Assembly: GCA_031269595.1 (NCBI GenBank)
Contig: JAISYX010000035.1
Span: forward strand, 1-55,510
Reading direction: 5' to 3'
DNA from: Oscillospiraceae bacterium
Lineage (GTDB): Bacteria > Bacillota > Clostridia > Oscillospirales > Acutalibacteraceae
Length of the DNA stretch: 55,510 nucleotides
Below are positions 1-10,000 of the stretch, piece after piece. How positions within the stretch are numbered: the stretch's first letter is position 1; every line of letters begins with the position of its first letter. Made by a program: the position numbers and the translations under genes. The notes under the pieces were generated by a model. That model was not told the DNA's origin. It was given only the letters and a program-made list of their open reading frames with translations, and did no database searches.

Positions 1-258
1 ATTAAAATTTGGGGCAACTGTGCATGGGTGTCATTAGCCAAATCAGAGATTTGGATGACACCGCAAAGATGCGGGCAAGGGGGGCGCAGAGTCGTCGACT
101 CCCACACTCCACTGCGTCCCCCTTGCATCCCCCCGCCCATCCCTCAAACGCAAGACGTTTGAGAAGCTGAGCGGTAAGTTGTCATTTGCACCTTTGCCGT
201 CTGTTTCGCTTCTCTTCGCTTTGTCATTCAAATATTTGATTTGATCAAGTAAATACTG
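1..258. other. Intergenic region with small palindromes, no convincing gene
   Basis: No supported gene is seen here. The stretch has several short inverted repeats. Positions 27-62 form a two-part hairpin (GGTGTCAT paired with ATGACACC, then CCAAATC with GATTTGG). GAGTCG/CGACTC occurs near 90-102, and CTCAAACG/CGTTTGAG near 144-164. A 62-codon open frame on the minus strand (43-231) has repeat-like composition and no clear ribosome binding site, so I do not call it. The region lies downstream of the YibE/F gene and may hold its transcript end, but no T-rich terminator is obvious. Confidence 0.5.
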
Positions 259-1746
259 TTATGCTTTTTTAGCTGAAATCACCTTTTTAAAGCTTTTTGG
301 TAAACTGCCTTTGATAATCTTCCAGGCTTTGGCCTTTCTAACAACCTTCTCTGGTTGTTCTCGGCCTAGCAGGTGGTAGGCGAATTTTTTAAGCACTGTC
401 TTAGGCGAACCCAGCTTGAAATCATCCTTGTGCCAGCCGCCCTTTGTCATCATTGTAGCACCCACAAAGGAGGTTATAGGTACGGTGCACAGCAAGCCAA
501 AGCTGCCGGCAAGGGCACGGATAAGCTCAGCGGAGATTAGCTCTGTGTCAATTATATCTATCAATGGCATATCATATGCATAGAACAGAATAAGTGTTTG
601 CATAGCACCGCCGACATAGGCCAAAACCAAGGTGTTAAGCGATGCTCCCAGAATATCCCTGCCTATGTTCATGCCGCTGAAGAGCAACTCACGGGCGGTT
701 ATATGCTTGGCCTTTGCGGCAAGCTCCTCAATGGCAGAGGCTATTGAGATGCCCACATCTATAGTGCCTCCCAGTGCACCTATAAGAACGGCGGCAAAAA
801 GGATGCCGCTTATATCAAGATGAGCACCGTTGGGTGTAAACACAAGGCTGCGGGATTCCTCGTCCATAACCCCTGTCATGTTCATTATAAAAATCATTAG
901 TGAGGAAAGGCCGCCGGCGACAATAATTCCGCCTGTAACGCCGAATATGGCGGCGTAGGTTTTAGGGGTGAAGCCATAAACCATTACAAGGGAGATAAAT
1001 ATTATAAAGACAGAGCCCACAACTGAAACCAACACAGGGCTAAGGCCATGATTAAAGAGCTGAACATTAGTCATGTGCAAGCCCTTGCCGCTGTTTATAA
1101 CAGGCAGAAAGAGTGCGCCGTCATAAACCAGCGGTACCATTACAAACAGCACCAATGCGCAGGTTATAAGCAGTGCTCCAAAGGATTTGATGCCCTTAAG
1201 GCCGCACATTATAAGCAAAAATAGTGCAAAGAGAATAAAGACAATCAATATGGTGTCGGTGCGGATAAAGTCTACCATAGAGCCGGTTTGAACCACGCCG
1301 TATTCATCCACGGTGAAGAAGAGGGTGATTTTATCTCCCACACGGCAGGGGCGGGGGTCGTTAAGGCCGACATCGTCGTTGGGCTGTATCTCCTGAGTTA
1401 CCTCACGTATTTCACCCTTGCGCGCACCGGAGAGGATTTTAACCTTCATTAAAACCACAATAACAGGCACAAAGCCGTCTGCAAATTCCTTTTCATCCTG
1501 AGTTTTGGAGATTATCTCAACAACTCTGCCCTGACAGGAATCCTCGTTCATAAGAACCTTATCATCCTGCAGGGAGTAGTAGGGGTCTCCGGGCTTGGTT
1601 TGCTCTGAGCCGATTTCAACGCCGTCTTCGTTTTGGTCAATAACAACGGAATCATCGTCCGAGGGGAGCTGGGCGGCCTGTGCTGTATAGCCGCATAGAA
1701 TGCCGAATAAAAAGGTTAATACGCAAATAATTTTAATTGCCTTCAT
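259..1746 (-). CDS. YibE/F family multi-pass membrane protein
   Basis: This 495-residue protein has an N-terminal signal peptide (about residues 1-24, ending TAQA), an extracytoplasmic region to about residue 155 and then roughly eight hydrophobic segments to about residue 430. The order (soluble beta-rich part, then repeated membrane segments with GALGGTIDVGISIASA) matches the YibE/F family of Firmicutes membrane proteins. The family's substrate is not established, so no transport role is claimed. It lies 12 bp downstream of the HAD gene on the same strand and may be co-transcribed with it. The C-terminus is basic and probably cytoplasmic. The family call rests on overall architecture and remembered family sequence. 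Confidence 0.8.
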   Translation of the reverse strand: MKAIKIICVLTFLFGILCGYTAQAAQLPSDDDSVVIDQNEDGVEIGSEQTKPGDPYYSLQDDKVLMNEDSCQGRVVEIISKTQDEKEFADGFVPVIVVLMKVKILSGARKGEIREVTQEIQPNDDVGLNDPRPCRVGDKITLFFTVDEYGVVQTGSMVDFIRTDTILIVFILFALFLLIMCGLKGIKSFGALLITCALVLFVMVPLVYDGALFLPVINSGKGLHMTNVQLFNHGLSPVLVSVVGSVFIIFISLVMVYGFTPKTYAAIFGVTGGIIVAGGLSSLMIFIMNMTGVMDEESRSLVFTPNGAHLDISGILFAAVLIGALGGTIDVGISIASAIEELAAKAKHITARELLFSGMNIGRDILGASLNTLVLAYVGGAMQTLILFYAYDMPLIDIIDTELISAELIRALAGSFGLLCTVPITSFVGATMMTKGGWHKDDFKLGSPKTVLKKFAYHLLGREQPEKVVRKAKAWKIIKGSLPKSFKKVISAKKA

Positions 1747-1758
1747 TAATTTTCGCCT

Positions 1759-2322
1759 CTAAAACTTATTAATTTCACCCTTAACAACATGGTATCTCTC
1801 CTGTGCAAGCTCAAACAGGGGGCCGTCTGCGGGCTTTGAATCTGAGTACATAGCTATAATTTCGGTCTTAGGCATGGCTGCATTCAGGCGTTTAACCTTT
1901 TCATTATGGCGACAGTTAAGGCCTGTTATGCGGCCTGTTTTAATATCCATTTGAGTGCCGATAAGCAGGGGTATATCATATTTTTGACATGGTATTTTAA
2001 GCAGAAATTCAGGGGAGGCAGAGGCCACAACAGAGTATCTTGCTCTGTTTTCAGGCAAGAACCAGCTGTGTATCTTGCTTGATTTTTTTTGCCAGAATTC
2101 CTTAACCAGCTTTTCTCCGTCTATTATGCGCAGAAAGCTAAAAATCATGGCCTTCCATTTATATGAGGGCATAAGCTTAAACAGCATACAAAACACGCCC
2201 AAACCCTGCCAGGGGAGCATAATGGCTATGTAAGGCCGTTTTGCAAGGCAAAACATGCAAAAATCAAAGCTGGAATCCCCGTTATAAACAGTGCCGTCAA
2301 AGTCGTAAACATCAATTTGCAA
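1759..2322 (-). CDS. HAD-IB family phosphatase
   Basis: This is a predicted haloacid-dehalogenase superfamily phosphatase of the SerB-like IB type. Motif I is DFDGTVYNGD near the N-terminus, with the nucleophile Asp and general acid Asp. Motif II is the Ser in ASASPEF, and motif III is SDSKPADGP with its acidic pair. The open frame extends upstream to 2463, but that extension begins inside the terminator hairpin after the PEPCK gene. I therefore place the start at a TTG (2322, or 2328) just after a GAAGGGAG ribosome binding site, giving about 187 residues, normal for the family. The substrate is unknown. It precedes the YibE/F gene by 12 bp. Confidence 0.75.
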   Translation of the reverse strand: MQIDVYDFDGTVYNGDSSFDFCMFCLAKRPYIAIMLPWQGLGVFCMLFKLMPSYKWKAMIFSFLRIIDGEKLVKEFWQKKSSKIHSWFLPENRARYSVVASASPEFLLKIPCQKYDIPLLIGTQMDIKTGRITGLNCRHNEKVKRLNAAMPKTEIIAMYSDSKPADGPLFELAQERYHVVKGEINKF

Positions 2323-2449
2323 ATACAATGCACTCCCTTCGTACTTTAACAATTCATTATAAGATAAACGGGCGAAAATAGCAAGAAACACAGCTTGAAG
2401 AATGTGTAAATTTTTTGTTATGTGCCGAAAAGGAGGAAGGCTGGGTGCA

Positions 2450-2478
2450 AAAAAACCGCCCACTTTGGACGGTTTTTT
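2450..2478 (-). terminator. Rho-independent terminator after the PEPCK gene
   Basis: A GC-rich stem (CCGTCC with GGGCGG, extended by AAA/TTT) is followed by a T run on the minus strand, 15-40 bp after the PEPCK stop. A-tract/T-tract symmetry may let it act in both directions. Confidence 0.8.
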
Positions 2479-2492
2479 GTTGGTTTGTTTTG

Positions 2493-4265
2493 TTAGTTTA
2501 AATTACCCTTAAGGGTTTCAAGCTCTGCATTAAGCTGCGCAGGGAGCCTATCACCAAACTTGGTGTAGAACTCAGCAATGCCGTTGGCCTCTGTGGCCCA
2601 CAGGCCTGTGTCAACCTCAAGTATGCCCTCAAGAGCCTCCTTGCTGAAATCAAGGCCTTCGATGTTGATGTCATCGGCAAAGGGGACATATCCAATTGCG
2701 GTCTCCTTGGCCTCTGTGCCGCCCTCGCAGCGTTTTACAATCCAATCAAGGACACGGAGGTTATCGCCAAAGCCCGGCCAGATGAAGTTGCCTTCATCAT
2801 CTGTGCGGAACCAGTTAACGTTGAAAATCTTGGGAGCTTTTTCTCCAAGATTTGCGCCCATTTCAAACCAGTGCTTCCAGTAATCGCCCATATGATAGCC
2901 GCAGAAGGGCAGCATAGCCATTGGGTCACGGCGGACAACGCCCACAGCACCTGCGGCGGCTGCGGTTGTCTCAGAGGCCATGATAGAGCCCACGAACACG
3001 CCGTGGTTCCAGCTTCTGGATTGATATACAAGGGGAGCAGTTTTTGCTCTTCTGCCGCCAAATACTATGGCAGAGATAGGCACGCCATTGCCGGAATCAA
3101 ACTCGCTGCTTATGCAGGGGCAGTTAACGGCGGGTGCGGTAAAGCGGGAATTGGGATGTGCAAGCTTGTTGCCTTCGGCAGAGAACTCCTTGCCGTTAAC
3201 GTGCGAGCCCTTCCACTCAACTGCATCCTCAGGGGGATTCTTATCAAGACCCTCCCACCATACGGTGTTATCGGCCAGATTATGAGCAACATTTGTGAAA
3301 ATGGTGTTCTTTTTGGTGGATTCCAGAGCATTGGGGTTGGATTTAACATTTGTGCCCGGGGCAACGCCGAAGAAGCCGTTTTCGGGGTTGATAGCCCAGA
3401 GGCGGCCGTCGGGGCCTATGCGCAGCCAGCTGATGTCATCGCCCACACACCAAACCTTGTAGCCCTTGCTCTTGTAAATTTCGGGTGGGATAAGCATGGC
3501 CAGATTGGTCTTGCCGCAGGCAGAGGGGAAGGCGGCGCAGATGTAAGTAATCTTGCCATCGGGAGCTTCTATGCCCAAAATGAGCATATGCTCGGCCATC
3601 CAGCCCTCGTTTTTGCCCTGATAGGAGGCGATTCTAAGTGCAAAGCACTTTTTGCCAAGCAGCACGTTTCCGCCGTAACCGGAGTTAACTGAAATGATAG
3701 TGTTATCCTCGGGGAAGTGGCAGATGTAACGCTTTTCTTCATCTATATCGCATTTTGCGTGCAGGCCTCTAACCCAATCGTTGCTGTCGCCCAGAGCTTC
3801 AAGCACACTTGTGCCTATCCTTGTCATGACATTCATATTCAGCACAACATAGATAGAATCGGTGATTTCAATGCCGGCCTTGGAGAATTCAGAACCCACA
3901 GGACCCATTGAATAGGGAATAATGTACATGGTGCGGCCTGCATAGCGGCCTCTTGCAATTTTATAAAGCAAATCATATGCTTTTTCGGGAGCGAGCCAGT
4001 GGTTGGTAGGACCTGCATCCTTTTCATCCTTGGAGCAGATAAAGGTTCTGTCCTCTACACGGGCAACGTCGTTAACTGCTGTTCTGTGGAGGTAGCAGCC
4101 CGGGAGCTTTTCCTCATTGAGCTTAATGATTTCGCCTGATTCACAGGCCTCCTTGCGAAGAGCCTCAAGCTGAGCCTCAGAGCCGTCAATCCATACGGTT
4201 TTATCGGGCTGCATGAGCTTTGTCATCTCATCCAACCATGCCAGGATAGTCTTGTTATTGGTCAT
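2493..4265 (-). CDS. pckG: Phosphoenolpyruvate carboxykinase (GTP)
   Basis: This enzyme interconverts oxaloacetate and phosphoenolpyruvate using GTP/GDP. In anaerobes it often runs toward oxaloacetate or in gluconeogenesis. The protein is about 590 residues, the usual length for the GTP class. Diagnostic motifs are present: the kinase-1 P-loop FPSACGKTNLAML, the metal-binding VGDDISWLR, the PENGFFGVAPGT segment and the FGGRRAKTAPLV nucleotide loop. The start is set at 4265 (MTNNKT) because an AAAGGGG site lies 8 nt upstream; the ATG at 4271 is too close to it. It appears monocistronic, with a consensus sigma-A promoter upstream and a hairpin terminator downstream. Confidence 0.96.
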   Translation of the reverse strand: MTNNKTILAWLDEMTKLMQPDKTVWIDGSEAQLEALRKEACESGEIIKLNEEKLPGCYLHRTAVNDVARVEDRTFICSKDEKDAGPTNHWLAPEKAYDLLYKIARGRYAGRTMYIIPYSMGPVGSEFSKAGIEITDSIYVVLNMNVMTRIGTSVLEALGDSNDWVRGLHAKCDIDEEKRYICHFPEDNTIISVNSGYGGNVLLGKKCFALRIASYQGKNEGWMAEHMLILGIEAPDGKITYICAAFPSACGKTNLAMLIPPEIYKSKGYKVWCVGDDISWLRIGPDGRLWAINPENGFFGVAPGTNVKSNPNALESTKKNTIFTNVAHNLADNTVWWEGLDKNPPEDAVEWKGSHVNGKEFSAEGNKLAHPNSRFTAPAVNCPCISSEFDSGNGVPISAIVFGGRRAKTAPLVYQSRSWNHGVFVGSIMASETTAAAAGAVGVVRRDPMAMLPFCGYHMGDYWKHWFEMGANLGEKAPKIFNVNWFRTDDEGNFIWPGFGDNLRVLDWIVKRCEGGTEAKETAIGYVPFADDINIEGLDFSKEALEGILEVDTGLWATEANGIAEFYTKFGDRLPAQLNAELETLKGNLN

Positions 4266-4313
4266 ATTCATAACCCCTTTCAAAAGATAAAGCAATAATT
4301 ACATACAACTTTT

Positions 4314-4342
4314 ATTATACAACTTTTGAGTATTGTTTTCAA
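4314..4342 (-). promoter_or_regulatory. Sigma-A promoter of the PEPCK gene
   Basis: On the minus strand, TTGAAA (4342-4337) and TATAAT (4319-4314) are separated by 17 bp, about 50 bp upstream of the start codon. Confidence 0.85.
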
Positions 4343-4484
4343 GGTAGAAATTTTTAAATTTAATCTTTGTAGGAACTTGGTAAAAATACTGTAAAATACA
4401 GGGCGTTTTTGTAGAGAACATCAGTAATGAGGAGAGGCTGAACAGAGTTAATAAAAATATATTACATTAATAAGGCTTCTTGCT

Positions 4485-5417
4485 CTAATTTTTGTATAAG
4501 GCAGCTATATCCTGTATTCTGCGCTTCATTTCTGAGCGTATATGCAGCGGCTCTAAGCACTCGCATTTATCTCCAAAGCTAAAAAGGATATTGTAGTAGT
4601 ATTCATTCTCTATAAAAGGAAAATTAACAATGTAATGCTCATCACCATCAGACGAAAAGTGCTCATAGGTGCAATAATCCAGCACACTGTCCATGATAGA
4701 TTTATGTATACGAATTTTGATTTTTGTTTGCAAGCCCTCTAAAACCTCAGCAAAATCCAACTGCGGGTTTTGATAATCCCGCAGCGTAAAAGCTTCCTCC
4801 TGCATTTGCAGGTCTGATATGCGGGATAGCTTGAATAGGCGAAAATCCTTTCTTTTATGGCAATACCCAGATAAGTACCAATGAGTGCTTTTTAATACAA
4901 GCTGATACGGCTCGGCGGTTCGTGCAGTTTTATTCCCGTAGCGGTCTGAATATTCAAACGAGAGCAGCTTGCTTTTCTGCAAAGCTGTTTTGACAAGCTC
5001 TAAATATGTCTGTATGTTCCTGTTGCCTATCCAGGGGCTTAAATCTATATGTATTTGATTTGCTTTTAATTCAATGTCTTTTGCGCTTTCGGCGGGGATA
5101 AAGCTCTTGACCTTGGCAAGGGCGTTTATCAGTGCGTTCCCTCGTGCTATGTTAGGAAGATTGGAAAGCCCCATTAAGATAGCGGAAAGGTCGGCAGCCG
5201 AAAAAACCTTTCTGTCAACCTTGTATTCCGGCATGATTTCAAAGCCGCCGCCCAAGCCCACCGTCCCATGAACCGGAATGCCCGCCATGATAATAGCGTC
5301 TATGTCTCGGTAGATTGTGCGTGGCGAAACCTCAAACATGTTCGCCAGTTCCTTTGCGCCAATGCGCTCTTTATCAAGGAGTATCATAATAATGCTAACA
5401 AGCCTGTCCACTTTCAT
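4485..5417 (-). CDS. YafY/DeoR-type helix-turn-helix regulator with WYL domain
   Basis: This 310-residue transcription regulator has an N-terminal winged helix (residues 1-60, with LANMFEVSPRTIYRDIDAI as the recognition region) and a central WYL ligand-sensing domain (THWYLSGYCHKRKDFRLFKLSRI, about residues 185-210). The C-terminal part is the usual WCX-like extension. WYL domains are known to bind nucleic-acid-derived or other small ligands. The ligand here is unknown. AGGAGG stands 7 nt before the ATG. It is divergent from the cysteine hydrolase gene at 5538, a common layout for a regulator and its target, so it may control that gene. Confidence 0.88.
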   Translation of the reverse strand: MKVDRLVSIIMILLDKERIGAKELANMFEVSPRTIYRDIDAIIMAGIPVHGTVGLGGGFEIMPEYKVDRKVFSAADLSAILMGLSNLPNIARGNALINALAKVKSFIPAESAKDIELKANQIHIDLSPWIGNRNIQTYLELVKTALQKSKLLSFEYSDRYGNKTARTAEPYQLVLKSTHWYLSGYCHKRKDFRLFKLSRISDLQMQEEAFTLRDYQNPQLDFAEVLEGLQTKIKIRIHKSIMDSVLDYCTYEHFSSDGDEHYIVNFPFIENEYYYNILFSFGDKCECLEPLHIRSEMKRRIQDIAALYKN

Positions 5418-5449
5418 CGTATAGCCTCCTTTAAAAATTCTCTTTAATT

Positions 5450-5478
5450 ATTATAGATTGCTGCCACACTGTTGTCAA
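5450..5478 (-). promoter_or_regulatory. Consensus sigma-A promoter of the WYL regulator
   Basis: Minus strand: TTGACA (5478-5473), a 17-bp spacer and TATAAT (5455-5450). It lies between the divergent genes, so protein bound here could also affect the hydrolase gene. Confidence 0.88.
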
Positions 5479-5537
5479 TAATTACATGGTACAATAAAAA
5501 AGAAAACAAATTAAGATACCTATCAGGAGGAAACATT

Positions 5538-6041
5538 ATGCAGAACAAAGCTTTAGTCATTATTGATATTCAAAATGACATAACGAAGAATTACAAGGAT
5601 GTTATTGACAATATCAATAAAGCCATTGCTTGTGCGGTGAGTAATGATATTTATGTGGTTTATATAAGACATGAAAATTTATCAGCCGGCACAAGGACTT
5701 TTAAGCCCGACACATATGGGGCTGAATTAGCTTCAGACTTGAAAATCGTATCAAAAAATGTTTTTACAAAAACCAAAGGTAACGCATTGACCAGTGAAGA
5801 ATTTACAGACTTTATTCAAAAAAATGAAATAGGTGATTTTTACATAGCAGGAGCGGACGCTGTCGCCTGTGTTAAATCAACCTGTTACAACCTATGCAAA
5901 GCAAATTATGCAGTTACTGTACTATCAGATTGCATTACCAGTTATGATAAAAGAAAAATTGACGAAATGCTGCGGTATTATGAGAGTAAGGGGTGTGATA
6001 TTATTTGTTTGGAGGAGATGTTAGGTGGGATTAAGAGGTGA
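5538..6041 (+). CDS. Isochorismatase-family cysteine hydrolase
   Basis: This predicted 167-residue hydrolase belongs to the isochorismatase/nicotinamidase superfamily. The catalytic triad is visible: Asp in IIDIQND (about residue 10), a central Lys in the TKTKGNAL segment, and the nucleophile Cys in GADAVACVKSTC. The substrate cannot be told from sequence; members include nicotinamidases and many uncharacterised amidases. The open frame begins at 5472, but the real start is 5538, where an AGGAGG site lies 7 nt upstream; the earlier part overlaps the divergent promoter. The gene is divergent from the WYL regulator. Confidence 0.86.
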   Translation: MQNKALVIIDIQNDITKNYKDVIDNINKAIACAVSNDIYVVYIRHENLSAGTRTFKPDTYGAELASDLKIVSKNVFTKTKGNALTSEEFTDFIQKNEIGDFYIAGADAVACVKSTCYNLCKANYAVTVLSDCITSYDKRKIDEMLRYYESKGCDIICLEEMLGGIKR

Positions 6042-6127
6042 TAATTTTTAACTTTCAATTTGAAAAAGCATATTCCCCAACGGACATGCATATTATCCAG
6101 TAAGACAAGTTCTTGGAGGTATGCGCA

Positions 6128-6766
6128 ATGGACGTTGGAATTAAGAGAATGCCTGTGTGGCACAAGACAAGGGCATATATTTTAGAAAATTTTGGATTTT
6201 TACTCATGTGCACGGTGCTGCTCATTGGCCTTTTAATTGGTGCTTCTGCCGTTAGAGCGGCCTCTCACAGCGAGGACGGGCAGCTTAACGGCATAGCCTC
6301 AAGCTTTATTGTAAACAGGGGCGGCATGAATTTCACCTCGGTTATGCTTAAATCCTTTGCCTCGGCAATTATGTTTTTGATAGCCTTTTTTGTGCTGGGC
6401 AACTGCAATTTTGGATTTATAGTAATCCCCTTCCTTCTGGCATTTAGGGGCGTTGGCTTGGGGACTTCGTTGGGGTACATCTACTCACTACACGGGGCAA
6501 AAGGGCTTGCTTACTGCGCCATTTTGATTATCCCTCCTGCGCTGCTCTCCTCTCTTGCGCTGGTGCTTGCGGCTAAGTCCAGCATGAGCTTTTCGGTGCA
6601 GCAGATGAAAAAGCTAAGGCGGCGCAGCACTCAAAACACAGGCGTAAAATACCGCTTTGAGGAGTACGGCAAGGGCTGTTTGCTCTGTTTGCTTATGCTG
6701 TTGGTCTCCTCTTTGCTAGATGCAGGGCTGAACGCAGCCTTTGCAAGATTCTTTGTTTTTGCTTAG
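6128..6766 (+). CDS. spoIIM: Stage II sporulation protein M (SpoIIM)
   Basis: This membrane protein of about 212 residues has an N-terminal cytoplasmic stretch, five hydrophobic segments, and the family pattern around FIVNRGGMNFTSVML and FRGVGLGTSLGYIYS. In Bacillus, SpoIIM is part of the SpoIID-SpoIIM-SpoIIP complex that remodels septal peptidoglycan during engulfment, and it sits in the mother-cell membrane. Its presence implies sporulation ability. The start is 6128, with GGAGG 8 nt upstream; an in-frame TTG at 6113 overlaps that site. The stop codon lies at the first base of a palindromic repeat. Gene-level confidence is high, but the SpoIIM name rests on architecture and motif memory. 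Confidence 0.8.
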   Translation: MDVGIKRMPVWHKTRAYILENFGFLLMCTVLLIGLLIGASAVRAASHSEDGQLNGIASSFIVNRGGMNFTSVMLKSFASAIMFLIAFFVLGNCNFGFIVIPFLLAFRGVGLGTSLGYIYSLHGAKGLAYCAILIIPPALLSSLALVLAAKSSMSFSVQQMKKLRRRSTQNTGVKYRFEEYGKGCLLCLLMLLVSSLLDAGLNAAFARFFVFA

Positions 6767-6843
6767 TAGGGGCAGACCTATGTGTCTGCCCAAAGATGGG
6801 CATTTCTACGACAATTCGGGCAGACACTTAGGTCTGCCCCTAC
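6766..6843. repeat. 78-bp palindromic repeat, family A copy 1
   Basis: GTAGGGGCAGACC...GGTCTGCCCCTAC arms enclose a short centre. Each arm is also a small hairpin (CAGAC/GTCTG). Other copies are at 45510, 52501 and 54683. This copy begins at the spoIIM stop codon. Confidence 0.9.
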
Positions 6844-6874
6844 CGGTTTTTAGCGAGACTATATACGACATATA

Positions 6875-6917
6875 AAAATCCTACACCCAACACAATTTTG
6901 GGTGTGGGATTTTTTTG
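6875..6917 (+). terminator. Rho-independent terminator after spoIIM
   Basis: The stem ATCCTACACCCAA pairs with TTGGGTGTGGGAT around a short loop, followed by seven T. It also isolates the downstream glycan-degrading cluster. The leading A run could allow function on the minus strand. Confidence 0.85.
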
Positions 6918-6966
6918 AAATAGCTGTAGAAAATTACAAAAGGCACTTCCATTTTGGTAAAATATA

Positions 6967-6975
6967 TGCTACAAT
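6967..6975 (+). promoter_or_regulatory. Possible extended -10 promoter of the megaenzyme cluster
   Basis: TACAAT at 6970-6975 is preceded by TGC (extended -10 pattern), 40 bp before the start codon. The -35 candidate (TTCCAT) is poor, so a weak or activator-dependent promoter is likely. Confidence 0.45.
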
Positions 6976-7015
6976 TATCACAAAGAAGACCCAAATTAAA
7001 GGAGGCTGTTTTGTA

Positions 7016-10000
7016 ATGAAAATCAAGGTTAAAAAATGCACATTTAAAATGTTTGCGTGGGTGATTGTTCTTGCACTTTTGCTTGGCTCTGTGCCTGTTG
7101 CGGCGGTAGAGCCGAAAGTGCCGGCAGCGTCCGAACCCTCAAAGCGGGTGGTGGCTTATTTACAGCCTTTTACCGACGCACGCTGGCATACTCCCGACCC
7201 AAATACATTGACGACAATAATTTATAACGCCACAAATGTACAGCTTTATGATGGAAAATATGAGCTTCACAGAGAGCTGAACAGGGAAAGGCTTGAGGAA
7301 GTACTCGCTCTTAAAGCGATAAATCCTAAGCTTGAGGTTTTGCTTGGAATTAACGGCGGCGGCTCAGATAATGAGTGGAATGGGCCTGAATTCCGTGACA
7401 TGACGCAAACACAAGCTGATAGAGCTGATTTTATTCAGTCCTGCCTTGATATTCTTGCCGAATATCCTTTGCTGGATGGCTTTGACATTGACTATGAAGG
7501 GCCGGATAATGCAAGCGACGGTGCGTTCTATGCTGTTTTTATGCAAGAGCTGCGCAATGCCATAGGCAACTCCAAGCTTCTTACAATGGCCGCCCCGTGC
7601 AGTGAGTGGGGGCTTAGAAACTACAGTCTGAAAAGCTTTGAAGCAAATGTAGATTGGTTTAATGTCATGACCTACTGCTACACAGGTACATGGAATTCAC
7701 AATATAGTGTAGGCACACACGACAACAACCTCTATTATTCGGACGCCCACGGCAGGGATTGCAACTCCGACAAGTACATTCAGTATGTTCTTAACAGTCA
7801 CCATATTGCTCCGGAAAAGCTACTTTTAGGCTTGCAATTCCCACCTACCAACGCCTATGCTTGGGATGTGGGTGAATTTACCTATCAGGATGTCAAAAAC
7901 ATGATAGCCTCAGGCGAATATCAGGATAACTGGGACGATCAGGCTAAGGCTTCATATCTAAGCAAAAACGGCAAATTTGAAATAACATATCTAAGCCCGC
8001 AAGCTATTGCCGCAAACGCCGATTACGTTGAGGCGCAGAATTTGGGCGGCATTATGTATTGGGATTATTTTGCCGATGATAACGCACACACGCTGGCTAA
8101 AAAGGTTTATACATCACTTATCGGAGAAGCACAGCAGAGCTACACCGTTACAGTTTCGGCAGGAACAGGCGGTGCAGCCATGGGCAGCGGCATATTTACA
8201 GCAGGAGCTACCGTGGATGTATTTGCCGCCGCAAACACAGAATACACCTTTGACGGCTGGTACGAAAACGGGCTTAAAGTGAGCAGCGCCATGATGTATA
8301 CCTTTACCATAAACTCAAACCGTACACTGGAAGCAAGGTTCTTCAATAAAAAATACATTGCACTCACATTTGACGATGCACCCAACCCATGGCATTTAGA
8401 TGTCACTGAAAGGTGCTTGGATATGTTGGAGGAAAAGGGCGTAACGGCTACCTTCTTTGTTATAGGCCAGTATATCCAGCAAGCCAATGACAACATAGAT
8501 AATGCGGGGTGGCTGGGCGCCGGAGATGAGCTAATAAACCGCATGAATGATGAGGGGCATGAGATAGGCAACCATTCATGGAGTCATTTGGAAAACATAT
8601 GGCAGCTCTCACCTTCTGATTTTGCCAATACTGAATTAAAGCCTACAGATGCGATAATCGGACAGACACTTGGTATACCAAATTATAAAACAGAGTATTT
8701 CCGTATGCCCTTCCTTAATCTCAGCCCTGAAATGGAAGAGGCCTGTGCCAATGAGGGCAAGGCTCTTATTAGCGTACACGGTGAAATTTTTGACGGCAAC
8801 GGCACAGAATCCTTTGAATATATGTACCAAAGCCTGATTAATTCAGTGGGTACAATTGTAGTTATGCACGTTAACAACATGACATCAATGGAAGCCTGCG
8901 CCCCGGGCATTGATACCTTAAAGGCTCAAGACGTAGAATTTGTATCTGTTACCGAGTACCTGCGCCGCAAGAATATAGAACAGGGCTTGGTTGTCGAAGC
9001 AGGTGAGACTTACCCTGACTGCCCGTACGCTGATACAGGATACTCTACGATCACACTGGCTGCGGCAAACGGCGGCACGGTTAGCGAAGGCGGCACGTTT
9101 AAAAATGGCACAAACATTACAATTACCGCCACTCCAGACCCCGGCTATGCATTTGAGGGATGGTACAAATGGGGCAGCAGCAAGCAAGCTAATTTAGGCA
9201 GCAGCTTTGAATACAGTGTGGGCACTGATATGTATTATGTGGCACGCTTTATTTCCGCAACGGACAACTCCAAGCTGATGGTATCTATTGTAGTTGGAGA
9301 GGGCGGCACTGTTACAGGCGCAGGCCTGTATTCTCATGGGGCGTGGGCTACTGTTACTGCCACGCCTAATCAGGGCTATGCATTTGAAGGCTGGTATCAA
9401 TGGGGCATAAAGGTCAGCACAGATACAAGCTTTTCTTTCCAGGTTTGGGGCTATCCTCCGCAAATCTATGGCCCACTTGAGGCAACGTTCGTTACGCAAG
9501 CTCCTGCTGAATCTGTGGTGATTACCACACCCTTCCCAACAGGCGGCACAGTAACAGGCGGCGGCAGCTATGCCCTAGGCGCAAATGTCACTCTAACCAC
9601 CACGCCTGATTCCACCCACGCTTTTGACGGATTTTATGAAAACGGCAGCAAGCTGCAAAGCAACGGGCTTTCTATCAGCTTTTCCGCAGCAGCAAACCGC
9701 ACCATTGAAGCACGCTTTAATCCAAACAAATATGTGGTTTTAAGCTTGGATGATGCAGGTGATGCGTTTAATATGGATGTCTTTGAAGCCTGCCTTAATA
9801 TGCTGCAAGCAAAGGGTGTTGTTGCAACCTTCTTTGTTGAGGGGTACTTACTTGGTCAGAACCAGCGTGCAGCTGCTCTGGTTAAAAGAGCCTATGATGA
9901 AGGGCACGAGCTTGGCAACCACTCATGGGATCATTCTGAGGATTTGTGGAAATTCCCCGTTTCAGATATTTTAAAGCAAATAACCGATACCGATAATGCT

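Noticed and set aside
43-231. Minus-strand 62-codon open frame
   Set aside because: It lies in palindrome-rich intergenic DNA, has no clear ribosome binding site and shows repeat-like composition.
2871-3692. Plus-strand 273-codon frame opposite the PEPCK gene
   Set aside because: It is antisense to a well-conserved enzyme and is explained by that gene's codon pattern; no promoter or ribosome binding site.
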